From assembly GCA_030827005.1 (NCBI GenBank), contig JAVBJL010000007.1, positions 1-64,000 on the forward strand: DNA of 64,000 bases. Direction: 5' to 3'. This document shows, piece by piece, positions 40,501 through 50,500 of the stretch (position 1 is the first letter of the stretch; each line of letters starts with the position of its first letter). The notes beneath the pieces were generated by a model. The model was not told where the DNA came from. It did no database searches and was given only the letters and a program-made list of their open reading frames with translations. Position numbers and translations under genes: made by a program. This DNA is from Wigglesworthia glossinidia. GTDB lineage: Bacteria > Pseudomonadota > Gammaproteobacteria > Enterobacterales > Enterobacteriaceae.

Positions 40501-41461
40501 TTTTGTTTTTCCCACTCTAATAGAGCTGAACCATGTACATCAAATTCAAGAAGAAATCTTTGGACCAGTATTACATGTAGTAAGATATAAATATGAAAAT
40601 ATAAACACAATTATTCAAGAAATTAATTCTACAGGATACGGATTAACACTTGGAATACATTCTAGAATAGAAGAAAAAATAGAAAAAATAAAAAACTCTG
40701 TAAAAGTCGGTAATATCTATATTAATAGAAATATCGTTGGAGCAGTTGTAGGAGTGCAGCCTTTTGGAGGAGAAAAACTGTCTGGAACAGGACCAAAAGC
40801 AGGAGGTCCACTATACTTATATAGACTCTTTTCTGATAGAAAAGACGAAAGTCTATTATCATTGAAAAATTTAAATAAAATCAATAAAGATTCGACGTAT
40901 CAAAATCAATTGCGATCATCTGCAATTGATCTCATCGAATGGATATCAATGAATTATCCTCAGCTAGAAAAATATTGTAATAAATTTATAAAACAATCAC
41001 CATCGGGCACTCAATATAATTTAGTTGGACCAACTGGAGAAGAAAATAATTATATTCTATTACCAAGAAATAGAGTTTTATGTTTATCAGATAATGAGCT
41101 CGATCTAGTTGTCCAACTATCGGTAGTTATTATTTTAGGAGGAAAAGTAATTTTATCACATACACCAATAAGTCAAAAAGTTTTCTCTATACTACCAAAA
41201 TCTATTATGCAAAATGTCGTTCTTGTTCCAAATTGGAAAAGAGAAAATATCAATTTTGATTTAGTATTTTTTCATGGAAATCCAGAAAATCTAAAAGATA
41301 TTTTAAAAATTTTATCTGAAAGACCAGGACCGGTAATTACTGTACACAGCTATTCCGAAAGCGAAAGAAAAATATTTTTAGAACGGTTTTTAATAGAAAA
41401 AACAATTAGTACCAATACTACTGCTGCGGGAGGAAACACAACACTACTAAATATTACATAA
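37505..41461 (+). CDS. putA: trifunctional proline dehydrogenase/P5C dehydrogenase/repressor PutA
   Basis: PutA oxidises proline to glutamate, passing electrons to ubiquinone and NAD. At 1318 residues it is essentially full E. coli length (1320). Order: ribbon-helix-helix DNA-binding domain (1-50, GVKLDEA and RTPNWLVKQAIF), a helical arm, the FAD proline dehydrogenase barrel (about 265-560, RLVKGAYWDSEIK, FATHNAQTV, YAPVGTHK), the P5C dehydrogenase (about 650-1130, Glu885 in IAETGG, Cys919 in GQRCSAL) and the C-terminal domain. A second start at codon 5 is possible. Such a large intact gene in a reduced genome implies strong selection. No putP is in the window. Confidence 0.96.
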   Translation: MRKRMDKNILGVKLDEAILHRIEEIANRIKRTPNWLVKQAIFLHLDTLDKELKSSENLEDTKKSQIDQYIVEKENFSQPFFDFAQQILPQSYLRSRVTKAWSIPEKEIVPILLKKANFDENIEEKIYKLSKKLVIGLRKKKKKYNREQIVQDLLQEFPLSSQEGIALMCLAEALLRVPDLKTRDALIKDKIKNKNWKSHFGSKKSLFVNSTIWGLCLTNTIIQKYTEKDLCCSLNNIIKRIGEPIIRKGINVAMQLMGKQFVVGENIQQALKNTQNVEKKGFTYSYDMLGESAITEEDAQTYMSSYENAIHCIGKASLKKGIYNGSGISIKLSALHPRYFRTNYDQVMSELYPRLYTLTLLARNYDIGMNIDAEESTRLEISLDLLERLCCEPSLQGWNGIGFVIQSYQKRCMYVIDELIDLAKRTKRRLMIRLVKGAYWDSEIKNAQIEGIENYPVFTRKPYTDVSYLACAKKLLSEANYIYPQFATHNAQTVASIYHFAGENYYPGQYEFQCLHGMGEQLYEKVVGKITDDKLNRPCRIYAPVGTHKTLLAYLVRRILENGANNSFINRISDHNISIETLIFNPILEVKQVAKKENTPVGTEHPNIPLPKNLYGTERENSKGLNLSNENVLAKLSSNLFKNKVDTWKIFPIIADKIDQGSIKLIKNPANKNDIVGECQQATIKDLESALIKSVEGIKTWSSITFIKKSEILNESANKIENNKEKFIGLLIREAGKTFSNAISEIRESIDFLRYYAYQIKNFTVENYHSLGCVACISPWNFPLAIFIGQISAALASGNSVIAKPAEQTPIVAYEAVKLMLNSGIPKTVLQFLPGSGKVIGEALSKDSRINGVMFTGSTQVARLLQKNLSSRLNHNKSPIPLIAETGGLNTMIVDSSALTEQVIGDIIISAFDSAGQRCSALRLLCIQDEVADRTLHMLKGAINTYSIGNPDRLGVDIGPVIDKYAKIKIDQHILNMRKNNHLVWQSEANKNYEYNLGNFVFPTLIELNHVHQIQEEIFGPVLHVVRYKYENINTIIQEINSTGYGLTLGIHSRIEEKIEKIKNSVKVGNIYINRNIVGAVVGVQPFGGEKLSGTGPKAGGPLYLYRLFSDRKDESLLSLKNLNKINKDSTYQNQLRSSAIDLIEWISMNYPQLEKYCNKFIKQSPSGTQYNLVGPTGEENNYILLPRNRVLCLSDNELDLVVQLSVVIILGGKVILSHTPISQKVFSILPKSIMQNVVLVPNWKRENINFDLVFFHGNPENLKDILKILSERPGPVITVHSYSESERKIFLERFLIEKTISTNTTAAGGNTTLLNIT

Positions 41462-41575
41462 AATTTTTATGAAAATTAAAAATATTTAAACAAATTAAAT
41501 TTAATTTATAAAAAACGACTAAAACGCATAATTGACGAAAAAAATAAATTTTTTATGAGAGCCATCTTATTTTTT

Positions 41576-41905
41576 TCATATATTTTCTATATCGTTCTTT
41601 TTTACGATCTTAGAATCGTGCTTCAAAATTGCACGCGAAACCGTTTCTTTTAAAAATTGAATTCCACGATCAATACTTCTCGAATATCTTTGAAATTTAG
41701 ATTTTTCTTGATTTAAATCGTAGCAAATATTTAAAGAAGTAATGAAAAGAAGCTGTTCTAAACTTGATATTTTAGTTCTTTCTTTAAACTCCTGTAATTG
41801 TGCCTCTAAATACTCTGCTGCTAAATTTAATTCGGTACGCTTTTCTTCTGGGCAATTAACCCGTAAAGTGCGTCCAAAAATTTGAATATCTACTGGATGT
41901 TCCAT
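41576..41905 (-). CDS. zapA: cell division protein ZapA
   Basis: ZapA crosslinks FtsZ filaments in the division ring. It is 109 residues, as in E. coli. The N-terminal PVDIQIFGRTLRVNCP is strongly conserved, and EQLLFITSLNICYDL leads into a predicted coiled coil to the end. It is divergent from pepP, matching E. coli, where ygfB lies between; ygfB is gone here. It converges with putA. No 6S RNA gene is visible in the 114 bases downstream, although ssrS follows zapA in E. coli. Confidence 0.94.
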   Translation of the reverse strand: MEHPVDIQIFGRTLRVNCPEEKRTELNLAAEYLEAQLQEFKERTKISSLEQLLFITSLNICYDLNQEKSKFQRYSRSIDRGIQFLKETVSRAILKHDSKIVKKNDIENI

Positions 41906-42076
41906 ATGATATATCCATTGTACAATAAATCATCGATTATTTAAAAAAATTATATACTAAATTGTAAAATAACAATAAAATATTTAACAATTTATTATTA
42001 TTTTAAAAATTTATTTTAAACAAATTAACTAGAATATATTTAAAAATATTTAACTTTATAAATAAAATTTTTTCAT

Positions 42077-43381
42077 ATGCATGTAGAGTATCTTAATAGA
42101 AGAAAAAAATTATTTTCTAAAATGGTTTCTAATAGCGCTGCATTAATTTTTGCGGCTCCAGAAAATAATAAAAAATTTTATAATTATCAATATAAACAAG
42201 ATAAAAATTTTTTCTATTTTACTGGTTTTAACGAATCTCAAGCGTTGCTTATTTTAATAAAACGTTGCGATAAAAATCAATGCATATTGTTTAATCAAAA
42301 AAAAAATAATAATACGGCACAATGGCACGGAGAAAATTTAGGACAGAAATCTGCTTTAAAAAAATTACATGTTAATTATTCTTATCCATGGAATGAAATT
42401 CAAAAAAAATTATATTTAATTTTAAATTATCTGCATACTATTTACTATCCAATAGGCCTAGAAAATTTACATGATAAAATATTTTTTTTGGCTTTAAAAA
42501 AAATAAAATTAAAATCAAAAAATAATAAAAAATTTTGCATTCCAAATTACATTAAAGATTGGAGAAGAATCGTATATGAAATGCGATTGATTAAATCAAA
42601 AAAAGAAATTTTTTTTATACAAAAAGCTTGTCATATAAGTTCTATGGCTCATTTAAGAGCTATAAAATACTGTAAGGTAAAACGATACGAATACGAATTG
42701 GTCGCAGAAATTCACCACGAATTTTTACGACATGGATGTCTTAATAATGCTTATAATACCATCGTAGGAAGCGGATATAATTCTTGTATTTTACACTATA
42801 CAAATAATAACAAGCAGATGAAAAATAACGAACTAGTCTTAATTGATGCAGGTTGTGAATATAATAATTATGTTAGTGATGTTACCAGAACTATTCCTGT
42901 AAACGGTATTTTTTCAAAAGAACAAAGTATTATATATAATATCGTATTAGATATGCTAAATTTAGCTATCAAATTATTTAAGCCAGATATAACCATAGAA
43001 ATCGTTAGTAATCAAGTAATTAAACTATTGTTATTAAGATTAAAATCTATTGGTTTATTAGATGGAACTATTAATAATCTAATGCATACAAAAACATATA
43101 AAAAATTTTTCATGCATAAACTATGTCATTGGATCGGACTTAGTGTACATGATTGCGAATATATTGGATATAGCAACAATATAAAACTAAAACCAGGAAT
43201 GACTTTATCCGTAGAACCGGGAATTTATATACCAAAAAATAACAATATACCAATTCTTTATCGAGGAATAGGAATTCGTATTGAAGAAAATATTCTTATC
43301 ACTTCCAAAGGAAATAAAGTACTTACAAAGTATCTCATTAAAAAACCTTGTGAAATTGAACAAATCATGCAATCTGTATGA
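42077..43381 (+). CDS. pepP: Xaa-Pro aminopeptidase P
   Basis: PepP removes an N-terminal residue that precedes proline. It is 434 residues (E. coli 441). The dinuclear manganese site is intact: two aspartates in IDAGCEYNNYVSDVTRT, the histidine in HKLCHWIGLSVHD, and glutamates in SVEPGIYI and GIGIRIEENI. It overlaps ubiH by 4 bases (ATGA), so the two are translationally coupled, as in E. coli. It could release proline-containing peptides feeding PutA, but this link is speculative. Confidence 0.95.
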   Translation: MHVEYLNRRKKLFSKMVSNSAALIFAAPENNKKFYNYQYKQDKNFFYFTGFNESQALLILIKRCDKNQCILFNQKKNNNTAQWHGENLGQKSALKKLHVNYSYPWNEIQKKLYLILNYLHTIYYPIGLENLHDKIFFLALKKIKLKSKNNKKFCIPNYIKDWRRIVYEMRLIKSKKEIFFIQKACHISSMAHLRAIKYCKVKRYEYELVAEIHHEFLRHGCLNNAYNTIVGSGYNSCILHYTNNNKQMKNNELVLIDAGCEYNNYVSDVTRTIPVNGIFSKEQSIIYNIVLDMLNLAIKLFKPDITIEIVSNQVIKLLLLRLKSIGLLDGTINNLMHTKTYKKFFMHKLCHWIGLSVHDCEYIGYSNNIKLKPGMTLSVEPGIYIPKNNNIPILYRGIGIRIEENILITSKGNKVLTKYLIKKPCEIEQIMQSV

Positions 43382-44565
43382 AACTAACAATAATTGGAGG
43401 AGGAATAGTAGGTTGCGTATTTGCTTTAGCGCTATCATACTTTAGCGATAATCAAATTAATATTGATTTAATAGATATTAATGACCCCGAAACGCAGCAC
43501 AATAAAAAATTTTTTCATGATCGAACTTTAGCTATATCGCATTATACATATTACATGTTAAAAAATATTAAAATATGGAAGCATTTAAAAAAATACGTTA
43601 CTAAAATATCTTCAATAGAAGTTAGTAATCAAATGAACTTTAATAAAATCAAAATTTCAGCAAACGACTTTCTGTTACCTTTTTTGGGCCACACCATTTC
43701 TTCAAAAATTATGCGATCGGAATTATTTAAATTATTAAAAATTAAAAGTAATATTTATCTTCACTGTCCTGCAAAACCAATTAAAATAATAAGAAAGCAA
43801 AATAAAAATATTATTATATTAAATAATGGAAATCAGATAATTAGCAATCTTACTGTGATCGCAGATGGCATGCACACAAATATAGCGAAACAGTTTAATA
43901 TTACTTATAAGCAATATTCTTATAAACAAATCGCAATGTCCAGCAAAATATGTACTACTTTATCTCATAATCATTGTGCATTTGAAAAATTTTTACTTTC
44001 AGGATCATTAGCTATTTTACCATTAGAATTAAATGTTAATGCTTTGATTTGGTGCTTTCCAGAAAATAATTTGAATTCTATATTGTCTTGGAATAAAAAC
44101 CAATTATCAAAAGAAATACAAAATATTTTTGGATTTCACCTTGGCTCATTATTTGTTATTGGAAAGCAACAATACATACGTTTAAATCTTAAAGTTGCCG
44201 AACAACGTATTTCGCACAGATTAGTATTAATTGGTAACTCCGCGCAAATTATACATCCTATTGCAGGGCAAGGATTAAACTTAGGTATTCGAGACGCTAT
44301 TTTGTTGGCTAAGGTATTAAAAAGTGAATTAGCAAAATCTAAAGATCTTGGTAATTATAAAATTTTATTAAAGTATCAAAATATAAGGAAAATTGATCAA
44401 TTAAGAACGATATGCATAACAAACTTTTTAATAAATATTTTTTCTAATCAAATACCGTATCTTGTCTTTATACGAAATTTAGGATTATACATTTTAAATT
44501 ATTTTCCTTTTTTAACAAAAAAAATAATTAAAAATATGTTTTTAAATAGAAATTATTATAATTAA
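43378..44565 (+). CDS. ubiH: 2-octaprenyl-6-methoxyphenol hydroxylase UbiH
   Basis: UbiH is an FAD monooxygenase hydroxylating the ubiquinone ring at C1. It is 395 residues (E. coli 392). The FAD-binding IIGGGIVGCVFALAL begins at residue 4, ADGMHT is the middle motif, and GNSAQIIHPIAGQGLNLG the second FAD motif. It is coupled to pepP. In E. coli ubiI (C5 hydroxylase) follows, but here a 1.2-kb empty stretch does. UbiH may act more broadly, or another hydroxylase may be elsewhere. Confidence 0.93.
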   Translation: MKLTIIGGGIVGCVFALALSYFSDNQINIDLIDINDPETQHNKKFFHDRTLAISHYTYYMLKNIKIWKHLKKYVTKISSIEVSNQMNFNKIKISANDFLLPFLGHTISSKIMRSELFKLLKIKSNIYLHCPAKPIKIIRKQNKNIIILNNGNQIISNLTVIADGMHTNIAKQFNITYKQYSYKQIAMSSKICTTLSHNHCAFEKFLLSGSLAILPLELNVNALIWCFPENNLNSILSWNKNQLSKEIQNIFGFHLGSLFVIGKQQYIRLNLKVAEQRISHRLVLIGNSAQIIHPIAGQGLNLGIRDAILLAKVLKSELAKSKDLGNYKILLKYQNIRKIDQLRTICITNFLINIFSNQIPYLVFIRNLGLYILNYFPFLTKKIIKNMFLNRNYYN

Positions 44566-45800
44566 ATATATTCAATACTTGACTGTATGATTGTATAAAA
44601 TTAGTTAATTTAGCTTACTGTTTCCTAATAAATTAATACTTATTTTTTTTAATAAATCCATAAAATCTTTTTTTAATCTTTTAAAAAATGAAAATTTACT
44701 TATTTGTTCAGAAATATTTTAATAAATACTTCAATTTATTTTCATTATAAAAAAATAAAATTACTATATCTTTAATTTTTAGTGAAAAATTGAACTCTTC
44801 GTTATTTATAATAAAAATTAACATTGATTTAATCTTTAAATATTATTGAGTAATTTTAATTCATTTTATTTTAAAATGATTTGAAAAAAACAAATTTTTA
44901 TTAATTCATCATAAAAATTTATTTTAATTTTTTTAATCAATAATGTATCGTTAATAAAAATGAATAATTATATTCTATGTTTAACAAATGTTTTTAGTTT
45001 ATGGTTTATTTATTTAAAATAATAATTTACTTATAATTGTATTTTAACTTTATAAAAGAAAACAATACATTTAATGCAATTTTTTTAAATATAAAATTTT
45101 ATTGAAATTTATAAATTAAATAAAACAAATGCTTATAGTTATGTTTTAATTTTATTCTTTTAATTAAGAAATGAGAAAATAAATAAATTTATTAAAAAAT
45201 GATATAAGTTTATTTTAGAAAGAAATTTAAATATTTTATCTCAATTAAATATATTATGATAATTTTATCTACTTACTGGTATTATTCTAATTTTAAAAAA
45301 TTAGCTGCTATCAGTTATTTTTTTACCAGAAAATAGTTAATTAATGTTATTATATATATTAATATATAAAAATATTTTTTATATTTTACACTTTTTTTAT
45401 TAAAAATATTCCCTAGTATAAGAATTTGGATATATTCTTTTACAAATAAAACGATTAAAAAAATATTGTGAATATTTTTTAAAATAACTTAGTTATTTAT
45501 ACCGACTATTTTTACATAGATTTGTCGTTATTTATTAATAAATTTATTGCACTTATAAAAATTATTTTGTAAGTTTTTCTTGCATTATCTGGTTTAAAAA
45601 TTAGTAAATTTTGTTTTTTTAATATTGTTATTGTATGCTTTTAAGTTATAGTTTTACTGTTAATTAGATATAAACATTGATATTTTACGATATTCGTAAT
45701 AATTTTTTTATATCATATGATTATTGGTATTGGATATTTTTTGTGAGATGTTGGATAAAAAATTACAAATATAAAATGAATTTTTATTTATTATGAAAAA
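44566..45800. other. 1.2-kb gene-free stretch after ubiH
   Basis: This is the longest non-coding stretch of the window. I see no open frame, no tRNA cloverleaf and no GC-containing hairpin. By E. coli order ubiI would follow ubiH, and tRNA-Gly genes lie near orn. Neither is recognisable, so the stretch looks like fully eroded gene remnants. Small RNAs cannot be excluded by eye. Confidence 0.6.
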
Positions 45801-46367
45801 TTAAATTTCATTATTAATTTTTATAAAATTTTCTCGATAGAATATTAATTCTGAAATAGATTCTTTAATGTCATTAAGTGCTGTGTGAATATTTTTTTTC
45901 TTGAATTTTAGTAAAATTTTTGGGTTCCATTTTTTAACAAGCTCTTTAATTGTGCTTACATCTAAAAATCGATAGTGAAAATATTTTTCTAAATCTGGCA
46001 TATAATTTAGTAAAAATTGTCGATCGTAATATACGCTGTTACCGCATATTGGTGATTTTTTTGGATATGTCCATTGAGAAATAAATTTTAATGTATCGAG
46101 CATTGCTGATTTTTCAGAATATATACTATTTTTCACACGTTCTATTAATCCGTTATTTGTATGTGTAACGATGTTCCAAGTATTCATTTTTTTTAATTCT
46201 ATTTCTGATTGAAAAATTGCTATTGAAGGCCCTTCTGCTAATATATTAAGATTTTTATCAGTTATAACAGTTGCTATTTCTATGATACGATTATATTTTA
46301 CATCTAATCCTGTCATTTCTAAATCAATCCAAATGAGATTGTTTTTATTTGGTTTTATTTTATTCAT
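45801..46367 (-). CDS. orn: oligoribonuclease
   Basis: Orn degrades two-to-five-base RNAs (mainly dinucleotides), the last step of mRNA turnover. It is 188 residues (E. coli 181). The DEDDh exonuclease residues appear in [12 protein letters not shown] (Asp and Glu), [12 protein letters not shown] (Asp), and [11 protein letters not shown] (His and Asp). In E. coli rsgA lies between orn and psd; here a 288-base AT-rich spacer separates them with no recognisable rsgA. Confidence 0.95.
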   Translation of the reverse strand: MNKIKPNKNNLIWIDLEMTGLDVKYNRIIEIATVITDKNLNILAEGPSIAIFQSEIELKKMNTWNIVTHTNNGLIERVKNSIYSEKSAMLDTLKFISQWTYPKKSPICGNSVYYDRQFLLNYMPDLEKYFHYRFLDVSTIKELVKKWNPKILLKFKKKNIHTALNDIKESISELIFYRENFIKINNEI

Positions 46368-46655
46368 AGTTAAAAAAATTATATTGTTTTAAATAAATTA
46401 AATTTATATTTAAAATTTTAAGTAATAAAGTTAATATACGTAAAAATTTATTACAATTAATTATTGTTCAATTTAAATACAATATACATTAAAATTCAAT
46501 AAAATAAAATTTATTATATATAATTTTTTTATTATTAAAATATTAAATTTTAAAATTAAAAATGTTTCATGCATCTAATTTTATTAGAAATATTTTAATA
46601 AATTAAAAAACTAGTTATTTTATGAATATTTTAATATTAGGAGATCAAAAAATAT

Positions 46656-47516
46656 ATGTATATTATATTGCAAAAATTTTTACCCAAATTTTTAATTACC
46701 AAATGTATTGGATGGATAGCAGAATGTAAATGTAAAATATTAGTATATTTAAGCATTTTAATATTTATTAAAATATATAAAATTAATATTAAAGAGCTTA
46801 AAATATTAAATCTTAAATCATATTCTTCTTTTAACGAATTTTTTTCTAGAAAAATAAATATGATTTTTAGACCAATAAATTTGGATCCTACAGTTATTAT
46901 TTGTCCAGCAGACGGCATATTAACACAATTTGGTTATTTTGAAGACACACAAACACTACAAATAAAAAATCATGGATATACCGTACAAAGTTTATTAGCT
47001 GAAAATGAGAAAATGGTAGAATTATTTAAACATGGTATTTTTTTTACTACATATTTATCTCCTAAAAATTATCATAGAGTTCATATGCCATGTGATGGGG
47101 TATTAATCAAAATGTTATATATACCAGGTCAATTATTTTCTGTACATAAAAAAATTTTTGACAAAATTCCAAATATTTTTTCTAAAAACGAACGCGTAAT
47201 TTGCTTATTTAATACAAAATTTGGACCAATGATTCAAATATTAGTTGGATCAATAATTTGCGGTACTATTTTTACTACTTGGTACGGAAAAGTAACACCT
47301 CCTCGAGAAGGAATTATTAAATTATGGAATTACTCAAATAATTTAAATCAAAAAATATTTTTAAAAAAAGGAGATGAGATGGGATTTTTTGCTCTTGGAT
47401 CTACTGTAATAACAATTTTTATTAAAGAAAATATTTTATTAGGAGAAAATTTACATGCATACGATGCTGTTCGTATAGGTAATATATTGGCTTATGGAAT
47501 TCAAAATAAAAAATAA
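46656..47516 (+). CDS. psd: phosphatidylserine decarboxylase proenzyme
   Basis: Psd makes phosphatidylethanolamine, the main enterobacterial phospholipid. The proenzyme cuts itself at the LGST motif (Ser249), which becomes the pyruvoyl group. PADG and YHRVHMP supply the catalytic Asp and His. It is 286 residues (E. coli 322), missing mostly the disordered C-terminal tail. AGGAG (46639-46643) lies 12 bases before the ATG. Its end overlaps the start of mscM by 23 bases, the E. coli gene order. Confidence 0.95.
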   Translation: MYIILQKFLPKFLITKCIGWIAECKCKILVYLSILIFIKIYKINIKELKILNLKSYSSFNEFFSRKINMIFRPINLDPTVIICPADGILTQFGYFEDTQTLQIKNHGYTVQSLLAENEKMVELFKHGIFFTTYLSPKNYHRVHMPCDGVLIKMLYIPGQLFSVHKKIFDKIPNIFSKNERVICLFNTKFGPMIQILVGSIICGTIFTTWYGKVTPPREGIIKLWNYSNNLNQKIFLKKGDEMGFFALGSTVITIFIKENILLGENLHAYDAVRIGNILAYGIQNKK

Positions 47517-50500
47517 ATATGAATTAATTTGTAAATATCAAAAATTTCGCTTATTCATTTTTTTGGTAATTTTACTTACTTTTCACGCACACAGTAATAT
47601 TGATTTTGAAGAAAGTCAAATTAAAAAAGAACTACAGCAAATTCAAAATAACAATCATATATCATATCAATTAGATATCATGGTATCTTTGCAATCAGCT
47701 CTAGATTTTATTTCAGAAAGTAAATTAGCAATTAAAAAAATAAAAGAATATCAAAAAATTATTGAAAATTTTCCAACTCTTATTAAAGAAATTCAAGAAG
47801 AAAAAAAATCAAAAATTATGCATTACAATGATATTTCTACTAAATTTTCGGCTAAAGAATTAAGTCAAGAATTATTACAAGTCAATAATCGATTAATTAT
47901 TTTAGTTAATCAATTAAAACAAGAAGAAGAACAATCTCGCTTAATTTCTAATTCTATTATGCTTTTACCGCATCAACAAGCAGAAGCAAAAAAAGAATTA
48001 GATAATATTGATAATTATATGCATGTTCTTTCTAAACCTAATTCTTTGATAGAAAAAGCACAATTGACTAATCTACGTATGAAACATATGGCAAAGAGAT
48101 TAAAGATAGAAGAACTAGATTTAGCTCAACTTAGCGTAAATTATCGTCAGGAATTATCAAGAGCACGCATAGATTTATTGAAATCACAATATAACCAAAT
48201 TGATCAAGAGTTACAAACTCTAAAAAATAGTTTATATAATTTACGCAGGCAAGAATTTCAAAAAGCACTACATGATGCACAACAATCATCTAAAGATGTA
48301 AACAGTTTGCCTAAAATTATTATTATACAATTTAAAAAAAATTATGATTTATCTCTTGCATTAAATCAACAATCTCAAGAAATGGATGCTATAGCACTTA
48401 AACAAAGACAGTCAACCAAAGAAATATTACAAGTACGTCATGCTTTAAGCACTTTAATTGAACAATCTCAATGGTTAGATGAATCTCCAATTTTAGGCGA
48501 GATTTTAAGATCACAGATGTCTAAATTACCAGATAATCCTAAATCTCAAAGACTTAATACAAATATGGTGCAAGTTCGTGTAAAACGTTTATATTTTGAA
48601 GATTTAATTAATAAATTATCTTCAGAAGAGTCCAATAAAAAAAAGATTAGATCCATTCTTAAACAAGAACAATTTAAAATTTTCGAAGAACAGTTACGTA
48701 TACAACGTGATTTATTAGAATCATTATTGATAGGATGTGACTCTCAAATATTAGAATTAACAAAATTAAAAGTTCTTTATGTTCAATTATCAGAAGCAAT
48801 TAAAGAAGTTAAAGAGGCGTCACATAAATATTTATTTTGGGTTGCAGATACAAATTATCTAACACCCTCATTTATTTTACTTATTATTCAAGATTTAAAA
48901 AAAATACTTAATAAAGATATGTTGTATCAATTTTTTGATGCTATTCAAGTGGTGCTAATTAGTCGTAATACATTAGTGTTATTATTTAGTGTTTTTTTAT
49001 TTTGGTGTTTTATGCTTAGCTCGTATAAACATTATTTATCTTTTTTAAATCGATCTAGTACGCAAGTAGGCAAAGTTAATCAGGATCGTTTCTATATTAC
49101 ATTAAAAAATGTTTTTTGGTCTATGTTAATTGCTGCTCCTTTTCCTATTTTATGGTTATCTTTTGGATATGGATTACGTCATACATGGTTATATCCAATC
49201 TCAGTAGCTATTGGAGAAGGCATGATTTCAACATCTTTCATATTATGGATATTATTGTTATGTAAATATTTTTCTTTACCGAAAGGATTATTTGTAATAC
49301 ATTTCGGATGGAAAATGAAACAAGTACGCTGTGCTTTACGTTACTATACTTTATCTATTACAACAGTAGTACCATTAATAACTGTTTTAATTTCTATTAA
49401 TAATTATAGTGATCGTGAATTTATGGGTAGTATTGGAAGATTATGTTTTATTTTAATTTGTATCTGTTTATCTTTAGTAACTAATAGTTTCAAAAAAGCA
49501 GGGTTGTTATTATACTTAGATGATACTGGATCTAGTAATAATATTATTAATCGTTCCTTTTGGAACTGTATGATTTTTGCTCCAATATTCGCTATTATTT
49601 CCGCTTCGTTTGGTTATTTTTCTACCACACAAGCACTACTAGCGCGTTTAGAAACATCATTAACAATCTGGTTATTTTTATTGATAATATATCATATTAT
49701 CCGTAGATGGATGTTTATTCAAAGACGTAGAATTGCATTTGAAAGAGCTAAACAACGTCGGGCAGAAATGTTAGCACAACGTGCACGTAATACCGAAGAA
49801 CAAATGTTATCTCCGTCTCAATTGAACGAAGTTGCCGCCGAAGTAGACAATAAAATTTTAGATCTAGATACTATTAGCGCAAAATCTTTACAATTAGTAC
49901 GCTCAATACTTACTCTTATGGCGTTATTATCTGTTATTTTATTATGGTCTGAATTACATTCAGCATTTTCTTTTTTAGAAAATATTACATTATGGGATTC
50001 TACTTCAAAAATTAACGGTATAAATAATCTACAACCAATTACATTAAATTCAATTTTCATTGTTATTTTAATTCTAATTATTACTACGCAAATGGTACGT
50101 AATCTTCCGGCTTTATTAGAACTCGCTTTGTTACAACATTTAAATTTAACACCAGGAACAGGATATGCAATCACTACACTCACAAAATATGGATTAATGT
50201 TGTTAGGAGGATTGATAGGATGCTCCATAGTAGGTATGGAATGGTCTAAATTTCAATGGTTAGCAGCAGCTTTAGGAGTCGGTTTAGGATTTGGGTTGCA
50301 AGAAATTTTTGCTAATTTTGTATCAGGATTAATTATTTTATTTGAAAAACCAATTCGTATAGGAGATACGGTAACTATTCGTAGTCTGACGGGAAGTATT
50401 ACAAAAATTAATACTCGTGCTACTACGATTACGGATTGGGATAGAAAAGAAATTATTGTTCCAAATAAAGCGTTTATTACTGAACAATTTGTCAATTGGT

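Noticed and set aside
41462..41575. Possible 6S RNA downstream of zapA
   Set aside because: The interval is too short (114 bases) and lacks the conserved stem ends.
46637..46918. Minus-strand open frame opposite psd
   Set aside because: It is a shadow of psd, which has all catalytic motifs.
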